Shown here: piece by piece, positions 1-9,230 of the stretch
How positions within the stretch are numbered: position 1 is the stretch's first letter
How the letters are laid out: each line of letters starts with the position of its first letter
The notes under the pieces: model-generated
What the model saw: the letters and a program-made list of their open reading frames with translations, nothing else
Told to the model about the DNA's origin: nothing
The model's database searches: none
NCBI RefSeq assembly: GCF_000970205.1
Contig: NZ_CP009512.1
Coordinates: 3,596,001-3,660,000 of the forward strand
DNA from: Methanosarcina mazei S-6
GTDB taxonomy: Archaea; Halobacteriota; Methanosarcinia; Methanosarcinales; Methanosarcinaceae
Direction: 5' to 3'
Length of the DNA stretch: 64,000 nt
Program-made: the position numbers and the translations under genes

Positions 1-212
1 AAGGTATGCAGGAAATCAATGCTTCCGATGAAAAAAAAGGCAACCCCTATGAATATAAGGTATCCGTTTTCCAGTCGGGATCTCGATTTCCATACTATAA
101 GAAATATCACATATGCTACATAAACGCTGAAGAGTTCTACCACGGTATGAAAGAGAAGGTAATTTCCAAGGCTGATAAGGTAAAGCAAGCCAATTATCGC
201 AACCCATAACAC
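1..212 (-). CDS. MASE3-domain sensor protein, N-terminal part, cut by window edge
   Basis: The minus strand reads, without a stop, into a membrane sensor segment: WVAIIGLLYLISLGNYLLF, then FHTVVELFSV, and near the edge FFFIGSIDFLHT. The same residues, nearly in register, begin the complete histidine kinase encoded at 3680-5698 (WAVIIGLLHVVSLSNNLLF), so this is a paralogous MASE3 sensor domain of four or more membrane helices. The rest of the gene lies left of the window. No ATG precedes the conserved segment before an in-frame TAG near 273; a GTG at 212 is the best available start. Either a non-ATG start is used or the 5' end is damaged. What output domain follows cannot be seen. Confidence 0.6.
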   Translation of the reverse strand, partial: MLWVAIIGLLYLISLGNYLLFHTVVELFSVYVAYVIFLIVWKSRSRLENGYLIFIGVAFFFIGSIDFLHT

Positions 213-755
213 TGCTTCATAAAAACCTGGTTTAAACGTATTCCTGCTGATGTATGATATATGCAGTTGCCCCCCGTATGCTACTAACCAGATAATTAAT
301 CGATTTCATAGAATAAAACCGCATTGGAATGCATCCGTGAAATGATAAAGGGGCAGAAGCCCCCGATTTCGTACATTGCAATACAAAACTATGGAAAGAG
401 AAAAACAGTAAAATCAAAAATAAGAAGAAGCCCGGAGAAGTCATGTCCTTTTACTGGACTCCCCAATACAGCAGCTCCGGCAATATACTCTCAAGCATAC
501 CTATCCGGAGCAGGACCAATGCCCTCCAGGCAGTTCTTTACTCATTTTTCATACCCGCTAACTTCCTAACTCCACAAATATAACATTATATCATTACTAT
601 TTTAAATTAATTAGCAGAAAAATTTCTTCCAATAAAAAAATAGTTTTATGTAGAAAATTTCAAAGTAATCATAAAATCAGAGTATCTCTTTAAAATTCGC
701 TGCTTTTCCTGTAATCCGGACTCAGAATAACATAATGGTTTGAATTTATAATAAC

Positions 756-802
756 CTATACAGGAGTTACGCGGCTATGATCTATACAGAAATTACGCGG
801 CT
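756..802. repeat. Tandem 26-bp direct repeat in a gene-free stretch
   Basis: Two copies of CTATACAGRARTTACGCGGCT start at 756 and 782. They lie in the roughly 780-bp stretch between the left-edge sensor gene and the phosphoribosyltransferase, in which I see no convincing gene. The surrounding DNA is AT-rich. Confidence 0.75.
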
Positions 803-989
803 GGACTGAAAAATAGACAGCATTTAATCTTCAACTGTATAAACACTGACTCCATAATAATACCGGTTGTGCTTGATTTTGTATTTCAAGTGCGTAAGTC
901 CTACTATACATTTAAGGGTTCAGACATAGATACTATAAATCAACATAGATCGTCTTATGAATTAATCAAGCCAACAGGGGTTGAAGGGA

Positions 990-1646
990 ATGACGGCACA
1001 CTTTAAAGATAGAGCAGACGCAGGAAAACGGCTGGCTAAAGAACTTTCAAAATATTCAAACAGCCCGGACGTGCTGATACTGGCACTTCCTCGGGGAGGA
1101 GTTCCCGTAGCTTTTGAAGTCGCAAAAGAACTGAAAGTAAAAATGGATGTTTTCATAGTGCGAAAGCTGGGAGTTCCTGGAAATGAAGAACTGGCAATGG
1201 GAGCAATTGCATCTGAAGATGTCCGTGTTTTGAATGAAAATATTATAAAATCCTATAAAATACCTGACAGAGTAATTGCTACGGTGGCTGCAAACGAACT
1301 CAGGGAACTGGAACGCAGAGAGCGCAAATATCGTGGAAGCCGCCCAAAGCCGGATATGGAAGGTATGACTGTAATCCTGATAGATGACGGACTTGCAACC
1401 GGAGCAACGATGCATGCAGCAGTTGAAGCCCTCAAGACCAAACGCCCGGCTAAGCTGGTAGTTGCGGTCCCGACCGCTTCCCCTGATATGTGCAAATTCT
1501 TTAAAAAAATAGTGGATGAAATGATCTGTGCTACCACTCCCGAGCCATTTTATGCTGTGGGTGCATGGTATGAGGATTTCAGCCAGACAACAGATGAAGA
1601 AGTCTGTGAGCTGCTGAAGAAAGCACACAGCTTTCCGGCAGAATGA
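990..1646 (+). CDS. Phosphoribosyltransferase family protein
   Basis: A type I phosphoribosyltransferase fold protein of 218 residues. The PRPP-binding loop VILIDDGLATGATM is at residues about 128-141, and the flexible-loop region LPRGGVPVAFEVA is near residue 35. Proteins of this type bind 5-phosphoribosyl diphosphate, but the acceptor base is unknown for this subgroup, so no specific reaction is claimed. ATG 990 is chosen because AGGGG at 976-980 is well spaced; a TTG at 981 is in frame but closer to that site. The next gene, 31 bp downstream, is an alpha/beta hydrolase. Families like these two often occur together or fused, so they are probably co-transcribed. Confidence 0.85.
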   Translation: MTAHFKDRADAGKRLAKELSKYSNSPDVLILALPRGGVPVAFEVAKELKVKMDVFIVRKLGVPGNEELAMGAIASEDVRVLNENIIKSYKIPDRVIATVAANELRELERRERKYRGSRPKPDMEGMTVILIDDGLATGATMHAAVEALKTKRPAKLVVAVPTASPDMCKFFKKIVDEMICATTPEPFYAVGAWYEDFSQTTDEEVCELLKKAHSFPAE

Positions 1647-1677
1647 GTTTACAGGTAAAGAATTCAAAGGGAGAAGC

Positions 1678-2358
1678 ATGAACTCGTCATCGGATAATTA
1701 TAAAAGGGATATTGAAGTCCGGATCCCTGTAGACTCCATAAATCTTGAAGGCAACCTGAATATCCCGGAAGGAGCCAGAGGAATTGTTATTTTCGTTCAC
1801 GGAAGCGGGAGCAGCCGCCACAGCCCGCGAAACCAGTACGTTGCAGACGAACTCCGGAGGGCAGGCCTTGGAACACTTTTGTTTGACCTTCTGACAATCG
1901 AAGAAGAGAGAATTGATATGATGACTCGCCACCTCCGCTTCGATATTGAGCTCCTTTCAAAGCGCCTGATTGATGTAACCGGATGGGTCTTGAACAGACC
2001 GGAAACCAGAGGCCTTAATATAGGTTATTTCGGTGCCAGTACAGGGGCTGCAGCCGCACTCATAGCTGCAAAAGAATATGCTACCGCAGTAAAAGCAGTG
2101 GTTTCAAGGGGAGGAAGGCCTGACCTTGCCGAAAGTGCCCTGATTCATGTAAAAGCGCCCACACTGCTTATCGTAGGCGGGAAGGATATTCAGGTGATAG
2201 ACCTGAATAAATGGGCACTGGAAAGAATAGTCGCACTGGACAAGGAGTTAAAGATAGTTCCGGGCGCCACACACCTTTTTGAAGAGCCTGGAGCTCTGGA
2301 AGAAGTTGCCCGGTTAGCCGGGAAATGGTTTACAAGATATCTTGCAGATGGGGTTTAA
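1678..2358 (+). CDS. Alpha/beta hydrolase (dienelactone hydrolase-like)
   Basis: A cytoplasmic alpha/beta hydrolase of 226 residues. Visible features are the oxyanion-region motif FVHGSGSSRHSPRN near residue 40, the nucleophile elbow GASTG with Ser about 121, a probable acid in GGKD (about 169), and the catalytic His in GATHLFEEPG (about 198). The substrate is unknown. A GGGAG site lies before the ATG. It follows the phosphoribosyltransferase gene closely and is probably in its operon. The last codons (LADGV and stop) are duplicated just beyond the stop by a 25-bp tandem repeat, so the 3' end has been unstable. Confidence 0.87.
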   Translation: MNSSSDNYKRDIEVRIPVDSINLEGNLNIPEGARGIVIFVHGSGSSRHSPRNQYVADELRRAGLGTLLFDLLTIEEERIDMMTRHLRFDIELLSKRLIDVTGWVLNRPETRGLNIGYFGASTGAAAALIAAKEYATAVKAVVSRGGRPDLAESALIHVKAPTLLIVGGKDIQVIDLNKWALERIVALDKELKIVPGATHLFEEPGALEEVARLAGKWFTRYLADGV

Positions 2359-2398
2359 AAAATATCTTGCAGACGGGGTTTAAGAAATATCTTGCAGA
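2338..2398. repeat. 25-bp tandem repeat spanning a stop codon
   Basis: About 2.4 copies of a 25-bp unit beginning TATCTTGCAGAYGGGGTTTAA. The first unit contains the final codons and TAA of the hydrolase gene, and the second repeats the same codons and stop downstream. Confidence 0.85.
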
Positions 2399-2585
2399 AA
2401 GAAAATGAAAAGCCTTTATAGAGAAACTTTGAGAAAATGTTGAAAGGATTAAAAAGATTATCCAGGACTATGGAAAAAGAAATAAAAGAAAAACAGCATC
2501 ATGCAGGACTATAGTCTCAAAACATGAGGAAGAAAATATTTATATCTATTGGTAGCCTACTTATATTTTTCAGATAAACACATTA

Positions 2586-2602
2586 AAAAGAATATATATT
2601 TT
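2586..2602 (+). promoter_or_regulatory. Putative TATA promoter of the CDF transporter
   Basis: An A-rich BRE-like tract runs into AATATATATT about 40 bp before the ATG at 2638. This suits an archaeal TATA box with a leader of about 10-20 nt. It was assigned by eye only. Confidence 0.45.
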
Positions 2603-2637
2603 AATGAATTCAAATATCACAGCTATTCTGAGAAATT

Positions 2638-3609
2638 ATGACAGAAACTGATGGTACGGCAAATGAAGTAATATTTCTCTCAGGGGAAAGTGAAGACTCC
2701 AGGTATTCTCAGGCAGTTCACGTAACAAAAGTTTCTGTGGTTTCAAACATCTTGCTGACGTTTTTTAAGTTTTTTGCAGGAATTGTGGGTAATAGTTCAG
2801 CAATGATAGCAGATGCCGTCCATTCCACGTCAGATTTCATGACCGACATCGCAGTAATAGCAGGCCTGAAGGTTGCCCGAAAGCCCGGAGACAGTACACA
2901 TAATTACGGGCATGGGAAGATCGAAACCCTGTCTGCTGCATTTATAGGGCTCGTACTCATTGCAGTAGCTTTCGGGATTTTCTGGGGAGGGCTCGAGAAG
3001 GTTATTGCTTTTTACCATGGGGAAATGCTGCCTGCTCCCAGTGGAATAGCCCTCAGTGCAGCAGTCCTTTCAATTGTAACCAAAGAATGGCTATTCCGCT
3101 ACACAATAGTATACGCCCGGGGGCTCAGGAGTGATGCTCTTACTGCAAACGCCTGGCACCACCGTTCTGATGCGTTGTCTTCAATAGGGACAATGATAGG
3201 GATTGGAGGTGCAGTCCTTCTCGGAGGCAGGTGGGCGGTACTCGACCCCATAGCTGCTGTCATATTGAGTTTTTTTGTATTCAGAGTGGCAGTCGAGATC
3301 TCGTATAAGAATCTCAACGAACTGCTGGAAGCCTCTCTGGATTCTACAACTTACAAAAGTATTGAGGAAATCCTCATATCCACAGAAGGAGTACTGGGTT
3401 TCCATGAGTTAAAGACCCGAAAGATAGGAAATGCGATGGCTGCAGATGTACACATAGAAGTGGACAGAAACCTGAATATTGTGGACGCACACGAGATTTC
3501 GGTTAAGGTTGAAGACAGGTTAAAGGAAGTCTGCGGCAAAAACGGTTACTTCTCAATTCACGTAGAACCCTGCCCAGAGCACGAACCGGGATATGGAAGA
3601 AAAAATTAA
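2638..3609 (+). CDS. Cation diffusion facilitator (zinc-type metal exporter)
   Basis: An integral membrane protein of 323 residues of the CDF family, which exports divalent metal ions in exchange for protons. Helix 2 carries AVHSTSDF (His62, Asp66) and helix 5 carries AWHHRSDALSS (His174, Asp178). This is the HxxxD/HxxxD tetrahedral site usual in zinc/cadmium transporters. HNYGHGKIE between helices 2 and 3 is also typical. The C-terminal 90 residues form the cytoplasmic metallochaperone-like domain ending in HVEPCPEHEPG. It is monocistronic: a promoter lies just upstream and the next gene is convergent. The metal assignment is inferred from the motifs only. Confidence 0.93.
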   Translation: MTETDGTANEVIFLSGESEDSRYSQAVHVTKVSVVSNILLTFFKFFAGIVGNSSAMIADAVHSTSDFMTDIAVIAGLKVARKPGDSTHNYGHGKIETLSAAFIGLVLIAVAFGIFWGGLEKVIAFYHGEMLPAPSGIALSAAVLSIVTKEWLFRYTIVYARGLRSDALTANAWHHRSDALSSIGTMIGIGGAVLLGGRWAVLDPIAAVILSFFVFRVAVEISYKNLNELLEASLDSTTYKSIEEILISTEGVLGFHELKTRKIGNAMAADVHIEVDRNLNIVDAHEISVKVEDRLKEVCGKNGYFSIHVEPCPEHEPGYGRKN

Positions 3610-3679
3610 ACACAGGAATTTTCCTGAAATGAGATTTCCTTTTGAGATTATAAGTCATTTTTTTGAATACAAAACAGCA

Positions 3680-5698
3680 TCAGGTTTTGACCCCGTTTTT
3701 TACATTTATGCCCAGAATGAACCTGGTTCCCTGACGCCTTTCAAGTTTAACACAGCCATCTATCTGTTCAACGAGGAGATTTACGAGTTGAAGACCGAGG
3801 GAATCTGCATTTTCAAAATCAGTTTCTTCCGGAACACCCTTTCCGTTGTCTGCCACAGTTAAGGTGTAATCAAATCCACTTTCACAATCGACACTCTCAC
3901 CGGAGATTCCTGCTTTTAAGGCTATTTTTTCCGTCCTGTGAAGACCTATGTAAATTTCGCCTCCCTTTCCTTCTGGAAAAGCATGCTTCAGGGAGTTTGA
4001 GACCAGTTCATTGACGATAATTCCCAGAGGGATTGAGGTATCCATATCAAAATGGGCCTGTTCAAGGTCAAGCCTGAGAGTTATTTTATCATTGCCCACA
4101 CGATATGAAGCTAGAAGATCTGCAGTCAGTTTCCTGAGATAGGCGGAAAAATCGAGAGTGTCCATATCGCTGCCTTTGTATAATTCTTCATGAATCAAAG
4201 CCATTGAAGCTACACGGTTCTGGCTCTCACGGAAGGATTCAAGCATTTTTCTGTCACTGAACTTTTCAGCTTCGAGGCTGAGAAGGGACGAGATTACCTG
4301 CAAATTATTCTTGATTCTGTGGTGGATTTCCTTTATGCGGACTTCCTCGATTTTTTGAAGAGCTGCCTCTGCCTTTTTACGTCCGGTAATATCGTGAATA
4401 AATCCCTGGAATTGCCTGGAATTTTTGGATTCTTCCGGAAATTTCTGAAGAAACTCCCTTATCCACCTTATTTCTCCATTTTTTCTCTTTATCCTGTACT
4501 CGGTTTCAATAGAATGATCGGGATTGGAAACAGACCTGTTTATTCTCTCAAAAATAAGATACTGGTCTTCAGGTAAGACCAGATCTGCCCATTTGACCCT
4601 GTGAGAAAGAAAATCTTCTGTACTGTACCCCGTAATCTCTTCAACGTCCCCATCTATGAAAACCGTACCCTTACTATCATCAAAACGGAAACCGATCAGT
4701 CCTTCGATATCCTTCACCAGGGAAGAATAAGTTTTTTCATTAATTCTGGCGTTACAGGTAGAAAAGGCATCTTCCGACTCTTCCGTTTGAACGCCTAGCA
4801 TCCTGTAAATTCGCCCCTGATCGTCCTGAAGAAAAAATGTCTTCCTCCTCAAAGCCTCTTCATTCTGTTTAAGTTCCCTGAAAAGAATACTGCAGGGTTC
4901 GCTGAATCCTGTTGACACTACTGCCCTGTAAACAAAGTAGAAAGACAGTAGTTTAAAATAGTGCCCGGTAACAAACGAAAAATCATCCACATATGTAAAC
5001 CTGGCAAAGATTATTTCTGAAATAATTGTCAGGACTATGGACGCTGTGAGCAGTCTGAAAACATGGTTTTCAAATCTGTCCCTCTTTAAATAAAGAAGAA
5101 CTAATGAGCAGACCAGAATTAGAGAGATTACATATTCACTTATAATTAAAAAATCAGTCAGCCCTCTGCCTTCGATATAGGAGTCCGGAAAGTTCCTTAA
5201 AACAAAGATTGAAAGAAACAAAACAAAAGTAATTCCGGAATATACGATAAATAATTCCCAGGCAAACCTTGCTTTTTCTACAGGACTGATATCTGTTTTT
5301 AAGTTCAATAGCCTGGAATTCGACAATAATAGAGGAGCAATCAGAAACGATACGCTCTCCAGATACCTTGAAGCGATCCATAGCTGGGCAGGAAGATTCA
5401 TGCCGGACCATGAAAAGAACCCCATCCTTTCATAGGATAAAGCATGCAAAAGGTCAAGAGTCCCGATAAAGAAATAGGAGATTCCTATTAACAGTAGATA
5501 CCTGTTTTCAAGAAATGTTTTTGATTCCCAGACAACCAGAAATATAATATATGCGATTATGACGCTGAATAACTCTATAAGTGTATGGAAAAGAAGATTA
5601 TTGCTAAGACTAACCACATGCAGTAAACCTATTATAACTGCCCAGTAGATTATCCTGAAGATTATATTCCGGTTGTTTTTTAGCTCTCTTCCAGACAC
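3680..5698 (-). CDS. Membrane sensor histidine kinase, MASE3-PAS-HisKA_2-HATPase
   Basis: A sensor kinase of 672 residues. Residues about 12-265 form a multi-helix MASE3 membrane sensor. Residues about 330-445 form a PAS/PAC domain ending FIHDITGRKKAEAAL. The HisKA_2 phosphoacceptor is EIHHRIKNNLQ (His459 or His460). The ATPase domain has the N box ELVSNSLKHAF (Asn about 563) and the G1 box VADNGKG (Asp about 616). It would sense a signal at the membrane and phosphorylate a response regulator, which is not in the window. A paralogous sensor starts at the left edge. The 350 bp upstream carry tandem repeats and no other gene. The signal is unknown. Confidence 0.93.
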   Translation of the reverse strand: MSGRELKNNRNIIFRIIYWAVIIGLLHVVSLSNNLLFHTLIELFSVIIAYIIFLVVWESKTFLENRYLLLIGISYFFIGTLDLLHALSYERMGFFSWSGMNLPAQLWIASRYLESVSFLIAPLLLSNSRLLNLKTDISPVEKARFAWELFIVYSGITFVLFLSIFVLRNFPDSYIEGRGLTDFLIISEYVISLILVCSLVLLYLKRDRFENHVFRLLTASIVLTIISEIIFARFTYVDDFSFVTGHYFKLLSFYFVYRAVVSTGFSEPCSILFRELKQNEEALRRKTFFLQDDQGRIYRMLGVQTEESEDAFSTCNARINEKTYSSLVKDIEGLIGFRFDDSKGTVFIDGDVEEITGYSTEDFLSHRVKWADLVLPEDQYLIFERINRSVSNPDHSIETEYRIKRKNGEIRWIREFLQKFPEESKNSRQFQGFIHDITGRKKAEAALQKIEEVRIKEIHHRIKNNLQVISSLLSLEAEKFSDRKMLESFRESQNRVASMALIHEELYKGSDMDTLDFSAYLRKLTADLLASYRVGNDKITLRLDLEQAHFDMDTSIPLGIIVNELVSNSLKHAFPEGKGGEIYIGLHRTEKIALKAGISGESVDCESGFDYTLTVADNGKGVPEETDFENADSLGLQLVNLLVEQIDGCVKLERRQGTRFILGINVKNGVKT

Positions 5699-5819
5699 AT
5701 TTATCCCGTATCAATAGTGTTTCTGTACGCAGAGGAGCTACTGAGTTTATATTATATATATTATGGCATTTTTATAATGGATGTTAGAAAATAGTTTGTA
5801 CTGAAATAATTCCTGAGAT

Positions 5820-5884
5820 TTAAAAATTAAGGAGATAAAAATTAAGGAGATAAAAATTAAGGAGATAAAAATTAAGGAGATAAG
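5820..5884. repeat. Four tandem copies of a 15-bp unit
   Basis: The unit ATTAAGGAGATAAAA is repeated four times with no or almost no change, in the divergent spacer between the histidine kinase and the peroxiredoxin. Each unit contains a ribosome-site-like AAGGAGAT, but no start codon follows. Confidence 0.9.
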
Positions 5885-6050
5885 GTAAAGAAAAAACGGT
5901 CAGAAAGTATTATTTATGAGATACAAAGAGCAGAAAAATAACCGTAAAGCCACTACTAACTTACAAATTCATCAGTAACTTATAAAGCTATTAATAATTA
6001 AAATAGAAAAACAAATATTAAATTGAGGAAAAAATAAACTGGGGAAATTT

Positions 6051-6515
6051 ATGACAGACGAAATACGAGTAGGGGAAACTATCCAGGACTTCCGTCTAAG
6101 AGACCAGAAGAGAGAAGAAATACATCTTTATGACCTGAAAGGCAAGAAAGTCCTCCTGTCCTTCCACCCTCTTGCCTGGACACAGGTCTGCGCACAGCAA
6201 ATGAAGTCACTTGAAGAAAATTATGAGCTTTTTACAGAACTCAACACTGTACCCCTTGGTATAAGTGTGGATCCCATACCTTCAAAGAAAGCCTGGGCAA
6301 GAGAGCTTGGAATCAACCACATTAAATTACTTTCGGACTTCTGGCCTCATGGGGAAGTTGCCAGAACCTGCGGGATATTCAGGGGAAAAGAAGGTGTCTC
6401 AGAAAGAGCTAATATAATTATTGATGAAAATCGGCAAGTGATTTATTTCAAGAAATATCTAGGGCATGAGCTTCCTGATATAAAGGAGATTATAGAAGTT
6501 CTGAAAAACAAATAA
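6051..6515 (+). CDS. Peroxiredoxin (AhpC/TSA family)
   Basis: A thioredoxin-fold peroxidase of 154 residues that reduces hydroperoxides. The PxxxTxxC active site is PLAWTQVC, with peroxidatic Cys47. A second cysteine, Cys107 in ARTCGIF, could be a resolving residue. Length and the GISVDPIPSKKAWA segment fit the BCP/Prx1-like group. ATG 6051 follows GGGGA at a good distance. The electron donor is not visible. The gene appears monocistronic, with tRNA-Thr on the opposite strand downstream. Confidence 0.9.
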   Translation: MTDEIRVGETIQDFRLRDQKREEIHLYDLKGKKVLLSFHPLAWTQVCAQQMKSLEENYELFTELNTVPLGISVDPIPSKKAWARELGINHIKLLSDFWPHGEVARTCGIFRGKEGVSERANIIIDENRQVIYFKKYLGHELPDIKEIIEVLKNK

Positions 6516-6591
6516 GGTCTAAAAAGGAAATTTCTGAAAACCTGCCCGATGACAGCCCTGAAAAAGAGGTTTTAAACAAGGAAAACAAAAA

Positions 6592-6662
6592 GCCGCCGGA
6601 GGGATTTGAACCCTCGGCCTGCTGATTACGAATCAGCCGCTATACCGCTAAGCCACGACGGC
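6592..6662 (-). tRNA. tRNA-Thr (CGT anticodon)
   Basis: The minus strand folds into a complete 71-nt cloverleaf. The acceptor stem is GCCGTCG/CGGCGGC with one G-T pair; the anticodon stem is GCTGA/TCAGC around loop TTCGTAA (anticodon CGT, reading ACG); the T arm is GAGGG-TTCAAAT-CCCTC. No CCA is encoded. It stands alone between convergent protein genes. Confidence 0.96.
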
Positions 6663-6987
6663 ACATGGATTGAAGAATAAGCAGACTTAAAATAGCGATC
6701 AAGAATTTAACTATTTCGCTCGTTAAAGTTATTATCTTTCCTCAAAAAGAAGAATTACAGAACGGAAAAACAATAGCTTCTGACTACTTTTTTACTCTTT
6801 TTTTATTTTTGATTAGCAGTAACCATTGTTTATTCTTTTATGCACGTTTCTGAGTTCTGATTCTATAACTTCTTTTTTCCCACCCGCAAAGGAATTTTTA
6901 CTGAAATCTGATCCCTTACGCAATCAGGTGCCAGCGCGCAGGGGGCTGAAACTCCAAACTTCAAAGAAACTGGCAGCGGCATAGATT

Positions 6988-7998
6988 TCAAAGAATCTTC
7001 GCCTCGATGCAGATGTTATACTGGTGAGGAGCATATGAACGGACTACCCTTTTCTCGAGAACCTCGACCTTTCTTCCTGCTTTTTCCGCAGCTTTCCGGA
7101 TAAGTTCAATAGAACTTTCAAAGAGGTCGTCTTCAGGGGTTATTCCGTAGTAGTGGATTATTCCTCCCTGCTTTGTAAGAAGGACAGCAGAATCAAGGAA
7201 TTCATAAGCATTATGGGGCAGGTTCATGATTACATGATCAGCAGTTCCTGCAAACCTTTTTGCCTCTTCTCTGGCATCACCTTCGATTGCTTCAATATTT
7301 TTTGCCGAATTGAGCGAAATATTTTCATTCAGATAGCGTACTGCTTCAGGGTTTTTGTCTATTGCCACAACCCTGGAAGGCTTTTTGCTTTTTGCAAGCA
7401 GGATACTGTAGGGGCCAACCCCGGCAAACATATCGACAACAGTATCCTCTTCCTTAATCCAGGAGAGAATTCTTGAACGTTCCGTAGAAAGGCGAGGAGT
7501 AAAATAAGCCCTTGAAAGGTCTACTTTATAACGGCAGCCATACTCCCTGTGGATTGTTTCGGTCCTGTGCTCGCCTGCAATTACCTCAAATTCCCTTACC
7601 CTGAATTCCCCGATAACAGGAGTAAGAGGCTTGACAACGGATTTTATATTCGGCTGAGTTTTCAGGAGGGCATCTGCGATCTTTAGAGCGGTTTTTGCAT
7701 CCAGTTTCTCGTCTTCCAGGAGGGCAATGTCTCCTATGACTTCATAGGCGGGAGTGAAACCGAGGATGTCTTCAGGGACAGGCTTTTTTTCCAGGGGCTC
7801 GAAATCAAAGAATGTAAGTTCAGAACCTTCAGGCAGCCCTTCCAGTTTCCCGGTATCAGGCTCTCTGGAAAGTGGGAGATAAAGGAAGGTTTCATCCGAA
7901 CCGATCTTCAAAGAATTATCAAGAATTTCAAGACCAAGGAGTATCCTTCTTGCAGGTTCTCCTTTCTTTCGGGGGACTTTTATACACTGCCTTCTCAT
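6988..7998 (-). CDS. trm5: tRNA (guanine37-N1)-methyltransferase Trm5
   Basis: A 336-residue archaeal Trm5, which transfers a methyl group from S-adenosylmethionine to N1 of G37 in tRNAs and so prevents frameshifting. The N-terminal D1 region is followed by the D2 motif FRVREFEVIAGEHRT (about 132-146), YFTPRLSTER (about 165-174), the SAM loop DMFAGVGPYS (189-198) and the catalytic NLPH motif (259-262). Gene length and domain order match full-length Trm5 enzymes. It is monocistronic; about 325 bp downstream, up to tRNA-Thr, hold no gene I can see. Confidence 0.92.
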   Translation of the reverse strand: MRRQCIKVPRKKGEPARRILLGLEILDNSLKIGSDETFLYLPLSREPDTGKLEGLPEGSELTFFDFEPLEKKPVPEDILGFTPAYEVIGDIALLEDEKLDAKTALKIADALLKTQPNIKSVVKPLTPVIGEFRVREFEVIAGEHRTETIHREYGCRYKVDLSRAYFTPRLSTERSRILSWIKEEDTVVDMFAGVGPYSILLAKSKKPSRVVAIDKNPEAVRYLNENISLNSAKNIEAIEGDAREEAKRFAGTADHVIMNLPHNAYEFLDSAVLLTKQGGIIHYYGITPEDDLFESSIELIRKAAEKAGRKVEVLEKRVVRSYAPHQYNICIEAKIL

Positions 7999-8186
7999 GA
8001 AAAATCGACCTTTCGGAAACCTAAGGTTATCCTTGTATTATTAAACTATCCCAATTTTCAGTTTCACTGATGGACAAGGTTTTCCTGATATAGGAAAAGA
8101 TTTCAGGTAGAGAAGAGATTTCAGAAACTCTGTTAAAAAAAGATGGAATTCTAAAGCATGCAAAGATAAACACCGCAGGATATTTG

Positions 8187-8456
8187 ATGGGATCCCTGTC
8201 TCTGATATATATGGCATACTCCGCAACCAGGCTTATAATTGCCGGAAAAGCACCTGCGGCAGTATTTATTCACGGCCCTTTCGGGCTTGTCACTCTCGCT
8301 CTCAGCTCTTTGTTCGTGGCTAACAGGTGGAGCTGGAAGACAGTCAAAAATATGAGAGCTCTTGTAGTTTTATTCCTATCGACTTTCAGTGGGGGAGTCT
8401 ATCTGTTTTCAGTGCTGAGTAAAAGGGAAAAAATTTTAAAAGATATACAACAATAA
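8187..8456 (+). CDS. Small membrane protein of unknown function, possibly 5'-extended
   Basis: A predicted membrane protein of 89 residues with three hydrophobic segments (about 1-18, 25-47 and 60-78). I do not recognise the family. ATG 8187 has an AGGAT site 6-7 bases upstream; a TTG at 8184 is in frame. The frame stays open upstream and reads plausibly (ETLLKKDGILKHAKINTAGY) back to an ATG at 8070, interrupted only by a TAG at 8091-8093. The real protein may therefore be longer, with the TAG either decoded as pyrrolysine or a nonsense mutation. It is convergent with the LysE gene, with a 25-bp gap. Confidence 0.6.
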   Translation: MGSLSLIYMAYSATRLIIAGKAPAAVFIHGPFGLVTLALSSLFVANRWSWKTVKNMRALVVLFLSTFSGGVYLFSVLSKREKILKDIQQ

Positions 8457-8481
8457 AGAATCCCTGTTAGAAAAAATATTA

Positions 8482-9135
8482 TTAGAACAGTTGAGCTGCG
8501 CCTTTATAGTTAAACATGAAATAAAGCCCAAAAAATATTAGAAACGTTCCGCACGCGTAGAGGATGTACCTGTGTGTTTGTTGAGAAAACAGGGTTTTTC
8601 CACGGCTGAAAGACCCGGATATTGCAGTAAACCAGCTGAGGTCTGCGGTCCAGTGCCCCAGGATATAGGCTATTGAGATGATAATCCCCAGTTCATATGC
8701 CTTAAGTACAAGCGCACTTCCAGCAGTTAGCCACCAGATCCAGAAGTAAGGATTGGAAACTGAGGTTATCAGGCCCAAAGCTACGGGATTTGAAGTCAAT
8801 TTCAGGCCAGACGTCTCCGGAGAAAGTCCTGCAGAAGCAGTAGTTTTTGCATCTTTTACCGTAAGCAGTCCGAAAACCGTAAGGGAAAAACCTCCAATGA
8901 TGGAAACAGCTGAAATCGCTCCACTTCCGATAAAAGAAGCAACCCCAAAGAGAATCAGAATAGAAAGTACAAGCTCAACCAGAATGTGCCCGAAAACGAC
9001 CTCCGGCCCTGCAAGCCACCCTTTTTTGAGTGAAAGCTCTATGGTTGCAAAAAGCATGGGCCCGGGGACCAGGGCGCCAGTAAGCCCGATGGTGAAGCCC
9101 AGGAGAAGGGCTCTGAAGATCTCAAGTGTAAGCAT
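8482..9135 (-). CDS. LysE-family amino-acid exporter
   Basis: A membrane protein of 217 residues with about six hydrophobic helices. The N-terminal GLTGALVPGPMLFATIELSL and the later SNPYFWIWWLTAGSALVL are typical of LysE/RhtB exporters, which export amino acids or related small molecules. The substrate cannot be predicted. A repeat-rich 400-bp spacer lies upstream. Confidence 0.85.
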   Translation of the reverse strand: MLTLEIFRALLLGFTIGLTGALVPGPMLFATIELSLKKGWLAGPEVVFGHILVELVLSILILFGVASFIGSGAISAVSIIGGFSLTVFGLLTVKDAKTTASAGLSPETSGLKLTSNPVALGLITSVSNPYFWIWWLTAGSALVLKAYELGIIISIAYILGHWTADLSWFTAISGSFSRGKTLFSQQTHRYILYACGTFLIFFGLYFMFNYKGAAQLF

Positions 9136-9230
9136 TATAACCCATGGTTAATATAAATTTACGTAGTTTTTATAAAAATATTTTGATTATCAGAACCATG
9201 CGTTTTTTATAACTCTGTTTTGTAAAGCTG

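Noticed and set aside
232-569. Small open frames on both strands near the left edge
   Set aside because: No ribosome sites or recognisable residues; one is a frame-shifted neighbour of the MASE3 start. A few minus-strand stretches look protein-like, but several stops interrupt them.
3593-3862. Plus-strand open frame of 89 codons overlapping the CDF and kinase gene ends
   Set aside because: It is antisense to the conserved ATPase end of the histidine kinase, and its content is the shadow of that gene.
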